Source of the DNA: Carposina sasakii
Taxonomy: Eukaryota; Arthropoda; Insecta; Lepidoptera; Carposinidae
Length of the DNA: 64,000 bases
Assembly: GCA_014607495.2 (NCBI GenBank)
Contig: CP053155.1
Coordinates: 5,208,001 to 5,272,000 of the forward strand
Reading direction: 5' to 3'
Both the position numbers and the translations under genes were made by a program. How positions within the stretch are numbered: the first letter of the stretch is position 1; every line of letters begins with the position of its first letter. Positions 35,700-48,800 of the stretch are shown piece by piece. Below the pieces are notes generated by a model. The model was given only the letters and a program-made list of their open reading frames with translations. It was not told the origin of the DNA and did no database searches.

Positions 35700-35880
35700 A
35701 TACCTACATATAATCACGCCTTTATCCCTTACGGGGTAGGCAGAGTACCAAGGGCCGATAGAACCACATGGTGCCACTTCTGACCAATTTTGAGGGTATA
35801 GTTGAGATATACAAGTTCGGTTAGTAGTGACAGATGGTCAGTCCATCGCCTACAAAATATCAAGACCCTCTTGTTCCTCT
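35700..35880 (-). mobile_element. 5'-truncated LINE end
   Basis: The complement ends CTCTGCCTACCCCGTAAGGG, ATAAAGGCGTGATTATATG, matching the 3' end of the LINE at 47085-48500 (CTCTGCCTACCCCGCCGGG). It represents a short dead insertion. Confidence 0.6.
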
Positions 35881-36183
35881 ACTGACTTGTACAGTATGCC
35901 CTTTATATACTTTATTACAGCAATTAAATTATTTTAGTACAAATAAACTCAATGTTTTACAAAACAACTACAGCAGATAATTCGAAAATACATAATATCA
36001 GCCCAACATAAACTGTTTTCCTCGAATGCAAGACAAATTAATACATTTTGGTACAAAAATACTACAATCTCATCATAAATACTGACTGCACATCAAATTA
36101 ACCTTAGCGCACAACTAGTATAAAACGAATGACGTTTTGTCGGTGTAACAGTTCCCTTTTCATACAATGATAAAAATAATAAG

Positions 36184-36262
36184 TTAGGTTAGGTTAGAGT
36201 ATGACAAACAACGCACGAGCCGAGCGAGCGGAACGAGCGTGCCGCGGCAGCTGCCGGTGAAG
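36184..36262. repeat. GAGCGAGCG-rich repeat
   Basis: CACGAGCCGAGCGAGCG and GGAACGAGCGTG are shared with 57584-57652, and both are followed by CCGGTGAAG. A TTAGGTTAGGTTAG run (about three TTAGG telomere-type units) precedes this copy but is too short to call telomeric. Confidence 0.5.
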
Positions 36263-36900
36263 TTTCAGAATCGAATTGATGAAACGATATTTTAGTGTTG
36301 ATCTCACTCATTATGTTATGTTTTGTTTATTTAATTCTGCCTTAGAAAATGGCTTAAAAACAAAAATTTTACCAATAAAAAAAAAACCAGTTACGCTCAA
36401 AACGTTCAAAAACCTGATCAACCCTAATAGAGAGTCACAAGTGATCCAAAAAACAGCTATGTATCACACAATAACCAATAAGCCCATTTAACTAGTCGAT
36501 ATCGCCCGATATAATTGGCGCGAAAACAAACATTAGGTACGGATAATCAAAATAAAAATGCATTTCCTGCGAGTTATAATATTGTCGTGTAACTCAACCC
36601 TATAGCACTTGTTCAGCATTCCAGTATTTGCCTGGCTGTCACCTACACCCTGTAAATTTTTTAATTATATTTACAATTTACGCAGTAAGCAACCCAGTTA
36701 CAAAATTGATTATACAGGAAAGAAATTAAAAACCCGGCAATTAATCCCGAATTCAACCAGAATACGGATGGCGACAGAATAAGGACGTCCGCGGCAGATT
36801 GCGCTGGTTGCGGGGGGCGCCCCGCAGTTACGTCTACCTCAACCCCCTCAAATACCTAAAATTCGTCTATTGGAGCGCCTTAAGGATGATAAACGCGCAG

Positions 36901-37250
36901 GGGTCGCAAGAATTAAGGATGATTCACGCTGCACCGTGTCGCGACCGGGCCGTGCCCCGGCCGGGGCCTGGTCAAACATTATGGTATACGTCTTTTTGTA
37001 TGAAGTTATTCATGCCTGACCGTGGCTCGGCCGTGCCCCGGCATTGATATGTCGGTGGGTATTGTTTCTCTGCTCCGGCACGGTTCGCTAACAAAAACTA
37101 CGTAACACAAGTCGTGCAAATAATACACCCAAACAACCCGGTGTTACATGAACGACTGGTCCGGCCGGGCGCACTGCGGACGTGTCCCGGCCGAGGCCCG
37201 GACCGGTCGCGACACGGTGCAGCGTGGATCATCCTTAATTCTTGCGACCC
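36901..37250. mobile_element. GC-rich inverted-repeat element
   Basis: The 48-bp arms 36901-36948 and 37203-37250 are complementary with one mismatch; they begin GGGTCGCAAGAATTAAGGAT. Inside lie several CCGTGCCCCGGCCGGGGCC-like words. The block is strikingly GC- and CpG-rich against AT-rich surroundings. The GC word links it to 8463-8654. Open frames across it are side effects of base composition. Confidence 0.6.
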
Positions 37251-37259
37251 GTGCGCGAC

Positions 37260-39170
37260 CGTCCGAACGAATTTTTTACCGACCTTTTTAACCACCACCA
37301 GCTGTCAGGCAAACGCGTCCCCCATGACGCCACGACATTGGCTAGCCGATGGCGGGGAACTTCGTACAGTGACAAAATGCTAGCTTCTTATCGCCTGAGA
37401 GAATGCCTTTGACTTTTACGATTATACAGGATACCTGGCTATACAGGTTGTTAAAAGGGTATGTTGAGTAAATGGAAACAGTTGCATAGTGTCAAGGGTT
37501 TCTTATATTGTTTTCTATATTAGTAAGTTTTATGTACTTTTGCAATTGAAATGAGTAATCCTAAATTGGCTGGCAATCTTTATCAACTGGACAGTAGCAG
37601 TTACAAAGACGGACAATTAGTGAGTTGTAGAGCTTACCTTTTTTAATACTTCATAAAAAATATGACTTCACAGTCACAGACATGAGTGCATCAATCTGCC
37701 CCAACTCCTCCTAATGTTTTCCGACTCCACTGTGATCGTGTAAAATCGGACAATTGTCCAATGACTCTTGCCCGATTTGTCATCAACTTATCATCCTGGC
37801 AGATGTAGTGTTAATTTATTAGTGGCAACCCTAAATCGCCTTTTGTTATTAGCATAGGTTATTTCAATTTCTGTTACAAATTGAAAATTCTAATAACATT
37901 TATATTTTATGGGGCCAATTGCATTACGGGCCGTTACAAGAAGGAAGTCCAACGGGTTTTAATCAGGTTTTAATGGAACTAGATGAGATGTACGAGACAG
38001 TGTTTGAATTACTTACAAGGCACAAGCTCCTATGTTAGGAGACTATATTACTAAAACGACATGTGGACATGATGACCAATAAAAACTAGTATGGCCAAAA
38101 ATATGCGATTAAAATGCGGGAATTTGTAAGACACGTTTTTCGCATCTTGTCATCGCAGTGTCAACCCCAGAGGTCAAACCGGCTGTTATTGTAGGTACCT
38201 ATATTAGAAACACAACAGTTGATAACCTTTGCATAGACATTACCAATCTGGATTTTATATTAGTCATTATTATTCCAGACAAAATAATAGATAATGTATT
38301 CATAAATCCTACTGCTATCGCAAATTACCTAATGCGTCGGTGCCTGCGCTTGAAATTCAAGTTCAGCCATTTAGGTATTAGACAAACAAATAACTAAATA
38401 AGTGCTGTATTATTAGTCTAGGTTCCCAAAATAGTGTAACCAGAAATGCAGGATCCGAAAGGTTACTGTTTTTGGACTCCATCTTTTTTGTAGCTTTAAT
38501 GTTTCTGAAAACAATAAGTTTAATTTAAGACAAAAGCTTATAAAACATTTGGTACCTATATGCTGCTGTAATTTTCAAAATAAAAATCTGTGTATCATAA
38601 ATAAACTATTTGATTTTCTATTACACTAAAATGTTTTATGCAATTCAATTTTAGTTAAATAAGTCAAATACTTATCAGATCATGTGGTTAAAAAAACGAA
38701 CTAGTACCCATTCTGTTTACTAGCAAATCTAAATTCGATAGCAATAATGCCATTTTGGTGCAGTTGTGGCCTATGGCTTATGTACATGCCTATGATTTAT
38801 GGCACATGGACAAGTGACCAACGGTATTGTCCCGGTGCTGGAATTCTGAACATGCACCGCTGACCGGTGACAAGGTCGACTGATGTCATGTGACACGCGA
38901 TCGACCGTCAGACCTGTGCCATATTGTATGGCCGCATAAGTGATATCACCATCCCCTTTGTCCACTGTGTCGGTCGCTGGACTAAAAGGACGACCTATGT
39001 CGTTACTCATTGCGATGGATTTTAGAAATTTTGTTGGTTTGTTTTTATGAAGCTTAAATACCTACTAGGTACCTAGTAGACCTAAGAGATTTTAGAAACC
39101 AAAGCAGTGAGGATGATTAAGTAGGATAAGGTGGCCATAGTCTTACCCCCTAAGGGTACGTTACACCTAC
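37260..39170. other. Intergenic DNA, no feature recognised
   Basis: Frames at 38158-38397 and 38771-39010 show no domain. No tRNA or repeat family was identified. Confidence 0.45.
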
Positions 39171-39171
39171 T

Positions 39172-39365
39172 TATACAGGATGTAACAAATGAGGTATATT
39201 AAGCGAAATAATATGAAAACTCCACTATAAAGAACCTATTCACGAAACTTGAGACTCGAAATCACATGATTATTTGTCAATTGGAATAAACGAACATTTC
39301 TAAGTTGTTTTGGAATTCCTATACTAACTGGATCCTTTAGGTACTAACGGAAAAATTGGAAAAAT
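39172..39365. mobile_element. MITE family A, truncated copy
   Basis: It starts TACAGGATGTAACAAATGAG and continues TTAAGCGAAATAATATGAAA and GAGACTCGAAATCACAT; the right terminus is missing. A further fragment of the family is at about 40163-40275. Confidence 0.6.
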
Positions 39366-39401
39366 GAACATGATATTTTGACTTCAATTTTGGAAATCAT
39401 C

Positions 39402-39472
39402 ATGAGCCTAATTGCAGTCCACTGCTGGACGTAGGCCTCCCCCAGGGCACGCCACAAGACTGCCATGGGGGG
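39402..39472 (-). mobile_element. SINE tail fragment (family F) fused to MITE B fragment
   Basis: It contains GCAGTCCACTGCTGGACGTA and GCCACAAGACTGCCATGGGG, then abruptly becomes MITE family B sequence (CATCAAATAAAGTAAGTTTA, 39480-39540). Confidence 0.6.
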
Positions 39473-40829
39473 TATACGAGGGGTACGTACTTTATACATC
39501 AAATAAAGTAAGTTTATGCCCAAAAAATCTGGGAATGATGTAAATTTGCGGGTAGACAGACAGTCACTTTTTATCCATTAAGGGCTCCTCAAATCTAAAC
39601 TACAGAACCAGCCTTGATGGTTAACTAAAAATTGAGTAGGTAATTTATTTCTACGTTAGGTAGTTATCCGAGATTTAGACAGATTTTATTTCAGAGTGTA
39701 CAAAACGCGATATATAACGCGCGGTTGCGGCATGGCGTTTAAATTTACGCGGGGTCTTATCGCTAATTTTGACTTTTCGTGTGACTGTATATCAATTCAA
39801 TTACCGATTTAGTGTTGAACGTAATAGAGTTCATTTTACTTTCGCAATGGTAGCACCACTTCCCGAGTTGTCCAAAAGATGCTTCGCGTGCGTGTTCCGA
39901 ATCTCTGTCATTACCATGCTCGCATTTGGTGACTGGAAACGAGCGCGGTTGATAAAAAAAACCCGCGTCGCGTTTTTACCATGCTACCGGAGCTGTTTGA
40001 ACGTATCGTATACTATATGTACGAGTATGTACTCCATGAGTGCCTGATGGAAGTATAGAGGTAGAACGTTAGTACTCCACGAGTAAGTATATAGGTATAC
40101 TTATAAGTATGAAGGTACTAAGTAATACAGTAACCCTACTAAGTAAACACCTACTTAAATACAGATTGTAACATAATGGGTATATTGAGCTAAATGCTCT
40201 AGAAAACGTGATTTCAAGTTTAAAAAATTGTGGATACGTTCTCTATAGTGGGCTAATTTTTATAGCCTTTCTTACCTCTTTAGACAGCCCCCCCCCCCCC
40301 CTCGCATGACCCGTATTTTGACAAGCAAAATGTCGATAAATCGGTTTATGATATCGTGTTTCGCAGTTCATTCTACTTGTGCTTTATCATGTAATGATCA
40401 ATTATTCAAGATAGTTGCTTGATTCTATTTTACTAGAAGAGTAGTAGATAGCTATAGGTTTTCGATCCATCCATACATGGAAATTGAGAAACTTCTAGGT
40501 AGGTATAGGTAATTGTCTAGTTTTACTACGCATTACATTGTTTGGTCTGGGAATCAGTTATTTAGCAAATTTTCATGGTAAAAAAAACCTAAGATCACAA
40601 TAATATGAAATCACTAATACCTACCGCCATCTATTGTTGATTAATTGAACTAGTTTGTTAGTTTCGTTCGTAGCATATTCGTAGCACGCACTGTAGCACT
40701 TTGTTGGTCGCGATTACTTGCGATCATGAGATTGTAAAGCCAAGTGGTAGAGGTGCGAGTTCTTATATAAATTAAACATTACACGATAGGTAGAGCCACA
40801 GGTAATGAAAATGAAGATAAGTATAGTCC

Positions 40830-41045
40830 TATCGTATCGTACGAGGTGATTAAGGGTTTCCGGGTAGTGGGTAGCAGCGCCTCCCGTGTTGACAACATAG
40901 TCCAAAATACAAACTGCGGTCACCAACCCGCCTGCCCAGCGTGGTGACTATGGGCAAATACCCCCCATGGCAGTCTTGTGGCGTATACCGGGGGAGGCCT
41001 ACGTCCAGCAGTGGACTGCAATAGGCTGATGATGATGATGATGAT
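40830..41045 (+). mobile_element. SINE-like element (family F)
   Basis: The body from GTACGAGGTGATTAAGGGTT to GGAGGCCTACGTCCAGCAG is followed by GACTGCAATAGGCTGATGATG and a GAT repeat. The 5' end is truncated compared with 25530-25800. Confidence 0.75.
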
Positions 41046-42625
41046 AGTCCTACCTACAATTCTGTTTTTTTTCCTCCTAAAAATTAGTTTGCTTAATGGT
41101 CGTCGCATAGGCATGCCAAAGACGAGATAACTCGATTACTTGGAGCGGTATCATCCGGAAAGGCAATATGCGTCTGACACGAAAACTGAATTTTTTAATT
41201 TTATTCGATAGATATTACAAATACAAACCGAATAGTGTAAAAATAACATCAATCGGTTAGCAAATACCAAATTTCCCATACCAATTTGAGACTTGTGTAC
41301 TATGACATCAAAGTCTATGCCATTTTAGTATGGAGCAAACGGAGCGTTTCAAAAACATTTTGCCGGCTCGTATTTTTGAATCGCTGTAAATCCAATATGC
41401 CATTCCAAGGGCAAACTGTATTTATTTTTTACGTAGAATCTAAATATGAAATAAAAGGCGAGGGAATCGCGAAGTGTGGTCTAAGTGTGGGACTTGCTCC
41501 TCAAGCAGTGGGAAAAAGCTAACCAAAAAAATATGTTTTACACCTACCTACTGGCTTCTCCCAGAAGGAGTTCCGTATACTAAAGAATAGAAGTTCAAGT
41601 AGAAGTAAACCTTAAATCAAACTTATAAATGGAGTACAGATTGCATGCATATTTATGCTAAAAGGTAATAAAACACCATCTTCAAAATTAATTTGTGTCT
41701 TTTCAAGTTCTTAAACAATAAGTAAGTAATGCAATTAACAAAACATTTAGCTAGTTGAAGAAGAAAATATTTTAGCCGGCATTCTTTATCACATTATTTT
41801 TACATTAGAGAAGTAACTACTAATTTAGGGCTTCTTAATTATATAAAAATAATGACCACACACGACGATAGATATTAAGTAAGTAGTATGTATCTATAAT
41901 TTTAATTTTGAACATCATAAAATAAATTGTCATCTTTTTCCATATACTTACGATATGACCAAGCATCTACATAGAGTTTGTGTCCTGGATATCAAAGCAT
42001 TGTTGTGTATGGCTTTAAATACTTAAAACTAAACAATCTTAATATTGTAACTTACATTAATATGTAATGCGATCGATTCTGACCGTCACACTTAAACATA
42101 ATATTAGTTATCTAATTTTAATTTTAGGAATAAGAATGGCAGTCAGAATCAACGACAATATCGCAGAAATACGGAAACCTTACCGGCTGGCTCTACCGAC
42201 CATCATAATGGTCAAAGTTTAACATGTAGATTACGTTATCCATTGCTCTTCGCTTTTGGAAATTGATAAATTGTAAACAGTTTACTATAGAATAAGTAAA
42301 TCTTCACTAATTTAGTTAACCTTTAAGCTCCCTAGCCTTGAACCAAGTATACTGACATGATGTGAACCAGATACCTGATAATCGTCTTCAAACAATTTAT
42401 ATGCGAAAAGTCAAACTTAGGGCGGGCACAGCCTATTTTTGTCTAAGTGCAACGTGACATCTCGAAACAAATGTGTATTGAAATTAAAAGTTCCAGGCAT
42501 TATTCTTACATTTAGATGCAATGTAGTATTAAAATAAAATAACAGAACAAATGAGTAAATTTAAAATATCCAAATAATTCTCTCACATCACATAGTCCTT
42601 TATCTAAAAAGCAGTTGCAAGTCAG
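41046..42625. other. Region downstream of MsrA
   Basis: AT-rich. The frame at 41286-41522 has no recognisable domain and opens with TTG rather than ATG. The MsrA 3' untranslated region should lie just below 42626. Confidence 0.45.
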
Positions 42626-42860
42626 CTAGCAAGCCAAACCACCTCCTTCATTACGCTCGATCTCTGTCCGAACGTAGTTTGCTTGCTTCTCACTAAGACC
42701 AAGGCTGGCTACTTCCTTTTCAAACTGGTTCTTCCCACCCACACCCACCAGGTAACCGTTGAGACGAGCTGCTAGATGAGAGGTTTGGAGCTTGGCAGAG
42801 TCCAGGTTCAAGCTCCTGCAGAGATCCTTGTGTCCTTGTAGTCTGTATTTTTGGTGATAA
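42626..42860 (-). CDS. MsrA: MsrA exon 5 (C-terminus)
   Basis: The acceptor is CTATTCTAG at 42869-42861, giving [16 protein letters not shown] nearer AAAATACAG would drop YHQKYR, which is conserved in the family, so the upstream site is chosen. It ends GGGLAC and TAG at 42628-42626. Confidence 0.93.
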
Positions 42861-45800
42861 CTAGAATAGAAATGCTATAGTTAAGTCCATATCGGAGTCG
42901 ACTTTTGGACTTTGAACGATCATATTTCTTCATTGTGAACTTTCGTGATGCACTCGTATTAGATAAATAGTGTGCAGCGCCGGCCCGAAATATATTTTAG
43001 AATATAGTGAGATCCAATTATGGCGCCTCTCCTGTTTGCTCCTAATAATATATACCTACATACCCAGGCGCCTGATTTAGGCGCCCTCAAGGATTTGGCG
43101 CCTGGAGCGACTGCTCCGTTCGCCGTGTGGGCGGGCCGGCCCTGATAGTGTGTACCAAACTCGTCTTATCATATTGTATTGGACAGGGAACCTGTTGAGA
43201 TACTTACTCTTCAGCTGGGTAAAAAGTCTCAGCCGGAGCAATCTCCGTTCGAAGCTGTCCAGCAGTCTGAATCTGCATTTGTTTATATGAGGCTTCAGCC
43301 AGCGCACGCTGCTCATCATTGTGGTACAGGATCAGAGATTGGTACTGAAATTTTGATACATTACGGTTAAATTATAGAAGAATAAATTCTTTTTAGAGTA
43401 AGATAGATCCTAGGATAAGACGATGTAGCTGGTAAGTTCCAGATTTTGCGGTCAAATGATATAGAGTTATTTGAAATTATTATTATTATTATTATTTCGG
43501 AGCGTAAGCGCAGTAAGCGTAATGTCAGTTGGATCTACGAGTATAGATTTGGGTTGGAATAGATAATAAAGCCTTTGGTCGGGTTTGAATAGAACCCTGG
43601 ACTTTGGCGCCGCTTAGCTTTTATTTCTGCATTAGCTCTATATGTGTCCAACTGGCCACCTACGTGTACTTGTTTGCATACAGAAATAGAAATACGTGTG
43701 GTAATTAGCATCTAAATATAAATGCTAATGAGCTTTTGCGCGTGTTAGTTCTATTTCGGAACAGCTATGTCAAATCGAAGGGAGGACGGGACTCTATAAT
43801 TTTCGTAACTTGCGAATGCCGTAGAATAAATGAAACCACTTATGAAATGTAGCAGACTGAAGTGGCAATGGGCCGGCCACATCTGTCGTAGAACCGATGG
43901 ACGGTGTAGTAAACGGGTTCTCGAATAAAGACCGCGCCTCGGCAAGCGTAGCGTTGGGCGCCCTCCGGCCAGATGGACCGATAATTTAAAGACGACGGCT
44001 AGTAGTGACTGGATGGCTAAAACGGGAGATCGAGCCATGTGGCGTACACTGAGGGAGGCCTACGTCCAGCAGTGGACTGCAATAGGCTGACGACGACGAC
44101 TTATGAAATGTAAGTACAGATGAGTATTGAATAAGATAAGCTTTCACTCTGATACAAAGATTTTTTGTGACCCACTTGCAAGCTTAACATCAATATCTAT
44201 CATCGTATTGTTCTGTAATCTGTTTATTTACTGAATAAATAATCATCTCATTATTCATTCTCCTACCCTATAGCAACTCCAGATAGCATTAAAGAGTCCG
44301 TTGATAAAGCTAGAAGCCTACAATGGAATCTTTTAAGAGTTGCCTGCCGTAACAAGCCTTACTCTATTATTTTTATCCTTCCAAACTCATTCTATTCTAA
44401 GCCTAGAGTTAGATGCACGTTTAGTGTGGCATAGGCACATGACGACTTTCATCGGCTACAATATAGCCTCGGTTAAAAAATTTATTGTTACAAAACATTA
44501 CAAGTACTAAAGCCAAAAAAACTGCCAGTTCTGTTACTCTAGCACAAGAAGAACGGCAAAGAAACTTTTCTGGGTTTTTATGTTTATCTTGTATTCACTT
44601 AAGAGAGTATAAAGGAATGGGGGAGGGTTCTCGTAATAGAGGCCCGTTTTAAAGTCAGGACAGAAATGACTTTCACTAATAGAAGAAGTACACAAGCTTT
44701 TTACACGGGAATTACATATTACTTTATCTAGTTACTAGTGGCCCGCCCTCGCTTCGCTTCGGTACATTATCCTCTAAAATTTGGAATTCTCGTATGTCCC
44801 GTTCCCGTGGGAATATCGGGAAATATGTTCTCAGTGCTCCCTTACACTCCCTACCAAATATACCTATGTAGCCGCTACATCAAATACTTAAATCATACTA
44901 TGTTATGTACCTAGCTACTACATCTTATTCCTCTATGCTACTACTAAATTATAAATAGTTAAGTTACCTGTCTTTTTAGCTTAGTAGTTAATCCATATTC
45001 GTGATTAGCCCAGAACATGTCCAGTAGGTCTTCATAGGTCACTGTCTTAGGATCGAAGTCTAGTTCTATCACCTCTGTGTGGTCACCACTGAAATATACA
45101 AACATATAATTATGAGCAGGTTTATAAAAAAACTTTGGAAAGGCAGGATTCTATGAAAATCTATCTCAAATTGTATAAAATGAAGAGGAACAGTAGGTAC
45201 CTTGGTCCAGGTTAGATTAGATTAACATTAAGCTTATGTTTGATTTAAAAAAACACTTTACAAAAAGGGATGATGATCTAAAAGCTTTATCTACATAAAA
45301 ATTCGCTAACCAAAAAAACCTGGATTATTTCCAAGGAATTTGCATTAAAAATTCAGCAGACGATGCTTTAATTTTATCTATTACAATATTAAGTATTGTT
45401 TATTTTGATACCATCGCACTTCCGCGATTTCGTTCGGATACGCGCCTTGGCCTTGCGCACGCGCCGCTAACCTTGGCTCAGTAAGCCAAAGCATACGCAC
45501 AATGTCATTGCTACAGATATGGAGTCACGCTGATTTGGTATCTCACATTCTAGACAAATCGCTACAGCCATTAGGTATGTAGTACTCATTCCTATACATC
45601 ATTTGTAATTTGCAAGTCCCTAAAAAACACGACGTTGGAAACACTATCAGCTCAACTACTCATACCTACTTATAAAATAAATAAAATATAAATATTCACA
45701 CACTACACAACACATTAACCTAGGCCCACATTAAGATCCCTAAGGTCTTGTGTCGTGGGTACTAAGCAACGGTATATAAATACATAGATAAGTATAGAAA

Positions 45801-48800
45801 CATCCATGACTAGAAAACAAACATCGATATTCATCATATCAATGTTTGCACTTACCGGGATTCGAACCCAGGACCTATGGCGTCGCAGGCAGGGTCACTA
45901 CCTACTAGACCAATCGGCCGTCAACTTATTGTTGGCGTCAAGCGTTTCTTTTTCATATTTAATCATATTGGCCAACGAAGACCAGGGCTTTCTGTGCTGA
46001 TGCAGGGTTTTACTAGAATACATCAGCTGCAACTTCTTCCATGCATCTCGTAATTTTTAAATGTTCCATTACTTAGATTGACTTGCCGATATACAGAGTG
46101 TTTTACGTTGCCACCCTTAACGAAAAAAAATGCTGGAAAACATTGTAAATTTTTTTGTATTTTTTTTTTTTATTACTTGATCGGGCGAAATTTATAGTGT
46201 CCAGTGTTTATGCTAGTTTTTTCATTGACATATATTAATTATTTCTCATGAAAAAATCTTGCTACACGCGTCAATGTGAATTTATGCAGAAAAACTCAGT
46301 CTATTTACTCAACTTTGGACCCTAATATTTTGAAAACCAGACACTTCCCAGACATGCTTCCATGGAGAATAATGATCGTGATGATGAGGAGATTCCGTAG
46401 TTTTCGGGAACATTAACGACCAATAACCACCCTAGTGCAACGTCCTATTAAAGAAAATGTTATTTCACAACGGCTTCACTTCACTATAAGATAGTCCCAG
46501 GCTGGCGAGCATACTTCCGAACAGTAGGTTTCAAAGTCCATATCATTACGTTGCAAAAGTACGTAACTGATTATAAATATCTAAGTACTAATTTAGATTT
46601 TATTTCTTGTTCTTAATCGGGTTTTCACTTCGCGGCACGCAGGATAAAGATGTCTGGGTCACGTGTGACGTCACAGATTTGTTTTGGATAAAATTTCCAT
46701 GACAACTGCAAATGGTAATGCAGTAGGAAAACAGGTCTTTATAGTTTCCATGACTAGTGCCTACCCATTACTTGGTGTCTACTTCTGGCAATACCTGCTA
46801 CATAGAGATTGGTGGAAATAGCTTCGGATTGCACAACAAGGCGCAATATTTTGTTGAAGGTAACACCATAATGTCCACGACCAACATACATACGCAAAAT
46901 GCGTGCACCCTTATTTAGCAGAGCAACTAAGGAGACACTTTTTATAAGTGGACCGTACCTACCATTATTAAAGTTTAAGTATAGTAGGTACTTACATAGA
47001 ACTTGGTGTTCAGGAAAGTTAGTCTAACGTCACAGACTAAAAAGTACCTATGTAGGTATGATACACTTATTTATAGGTAGGAAGGCTGGACAGGGCGTCG
47101 TAGTCAGTCAGTTGTACCGCCTGTTCAACATGTGCTTTGACACCGGCCGAGTATCAATTGATTGATGCAAGCTCTGTTCAAGGGTAAGGGCTCACGACTG
47201 GACTGCAAAAACTACAGAGGCATTAGCCTACTCAGTATTGTCGGCAAGCTGTATGCGAAAGTGTTGATTGAAAGGATTATGAAAGATGTACCTACGGATC
47301 AAGTCTTTTCCTTACGATGTATAGCCGAAAAGTTCCTGGCGAAAAGTCAGAAGATCTATTGCGCTTTCATCGATTTGGAGAAGGCTTATGACAGAGTAGC
47401 GAGGAAGGAACTTTGGAAGGTTCTGTCTATGTATGGAGTGAGTGGCCTTCTCATTCGACCACTGAAATCCCTCTACGAGGACTCAAGTGCTTGTGTGAGA
47501 ATAAACGGATTCTACACAGACTGGTTCACCATCGAAAAGGGTGTTAGACAGGGATGTGAAGCGTCACCGTGGCTATTCAATCTATTCATGGACAGTTGTT
47601 TGCAAGGTTTGAAAGACGATGTTTGTGGTCTAAGAATGAATGAGTTACTTGTCAAATGCCTTCTCTATGCCGATGACATGGTTTTGCTGGCGTCTTCGGA
47701 GGAGGAGTTGCAGGAGATTGTAACAAAAATGCATGGATCATTTGAAAGTAAAGAAGATAAATGTAACTAAGACGAAAGAGATTGCAAAGGATAAGGTAAT
47801 GGCACATTGCAAAATAATGATTGGCGAAGAAAGATTGGAGCAAGTGACTGAGTTCGTGTATCTGGGGACTTTGTTTACAAGGGATGGGAAGCATGACAAA
47901 GATATTGTAAGGAGAGTGAATGCTGGGAATCGGGTGAATGGGGCACTTAATTCTTTTATGAGTAGCGAGAAAGTGTCGCAAGCGGCACGTCTGGCTGTTC
48001 ATGGAAGTGTTTTGGTGCCGACTCTTATGTATGGAAGTGAAAATTGTGTATGGCAGAAACCAAAACCCCAAAGTCATGTGAATGCAGTGGAAATGAGAGC
48101 ATTGAGAAGTATGTGTGGAGTCACTTTGAAAGATTTAATAAGAAATGAGGTGATCAGAAAGAAGTGTGGACGTAAATAAATGAGGACGTGGTGACGAAGG
48201 TATGTTGAGGTGGTTTGGGCATGTGGAGAGGATGAGTGAAAGTAGACAGACAAAGAAAATGTACAACGAAATGGATGGCAGGGTTGGCAGGGGAAGACCA
48301 CGCCGGACTTTCACCGATCAAATTGGTGAAATTCTAAAGAAAGGTCAGGTCAAGAGTACCTACCCTAACTACTGCATGAAGAATATCATGAAAGTAGATG
48401 AAGCGAAAGAGGTGTGTCAGGATCGTAGCAAATGGAGATCCGTGATCTCTGCCTACCCCGCCGGGAAAGAGGCGTGATTATTATGTATTTATGTATGTAT
48501 GTACTATATCTAAGGACCCCCAATATGCTCTATAATCTAAGGCTGCGTTTCCACTGAGGCGGAACGGAGAGGAGCGGTGCTTAGCGGTGCATAAATTGAC
48601 CAATCACACCATGACCTATGCTCTTTCTGAGAGATTGAAGATATTTTGAGCATAGTGGTCGGTTATCGAGAATGGTTATTGTGGGGGGGTTCCCATATTA
48701 CTAATGGATAATATGGCCTGTCAAGCATAAGTTGGCAGTTCGAGAATAATAATGGTTTTGATCGCCTAAAATCGAAATCTAGGAGAATTGTTGAAGTCAG

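Noticed and set aside
36184..36197. TTAGG telomere-type repeat
   Set aside because: Only about three units in the middle of ordinary sequence.
39769..40047. 92-codon plus-strand frame
   Set aside because: It opens with TTG, has no domain, and has no neighbouring splice-compatible exon that I could find.
40288..40302. Poly-C run
   Set aside because: A simple homopolymer with no associated structure.
42841..42850. Alternative acceptor AAAATACAG for MsrA exon 5
   Set aside because: Using it deletes the conserved YHQKYR stretch, although the phase would still fit. The TTCTAG site ten bases upstream restores it.
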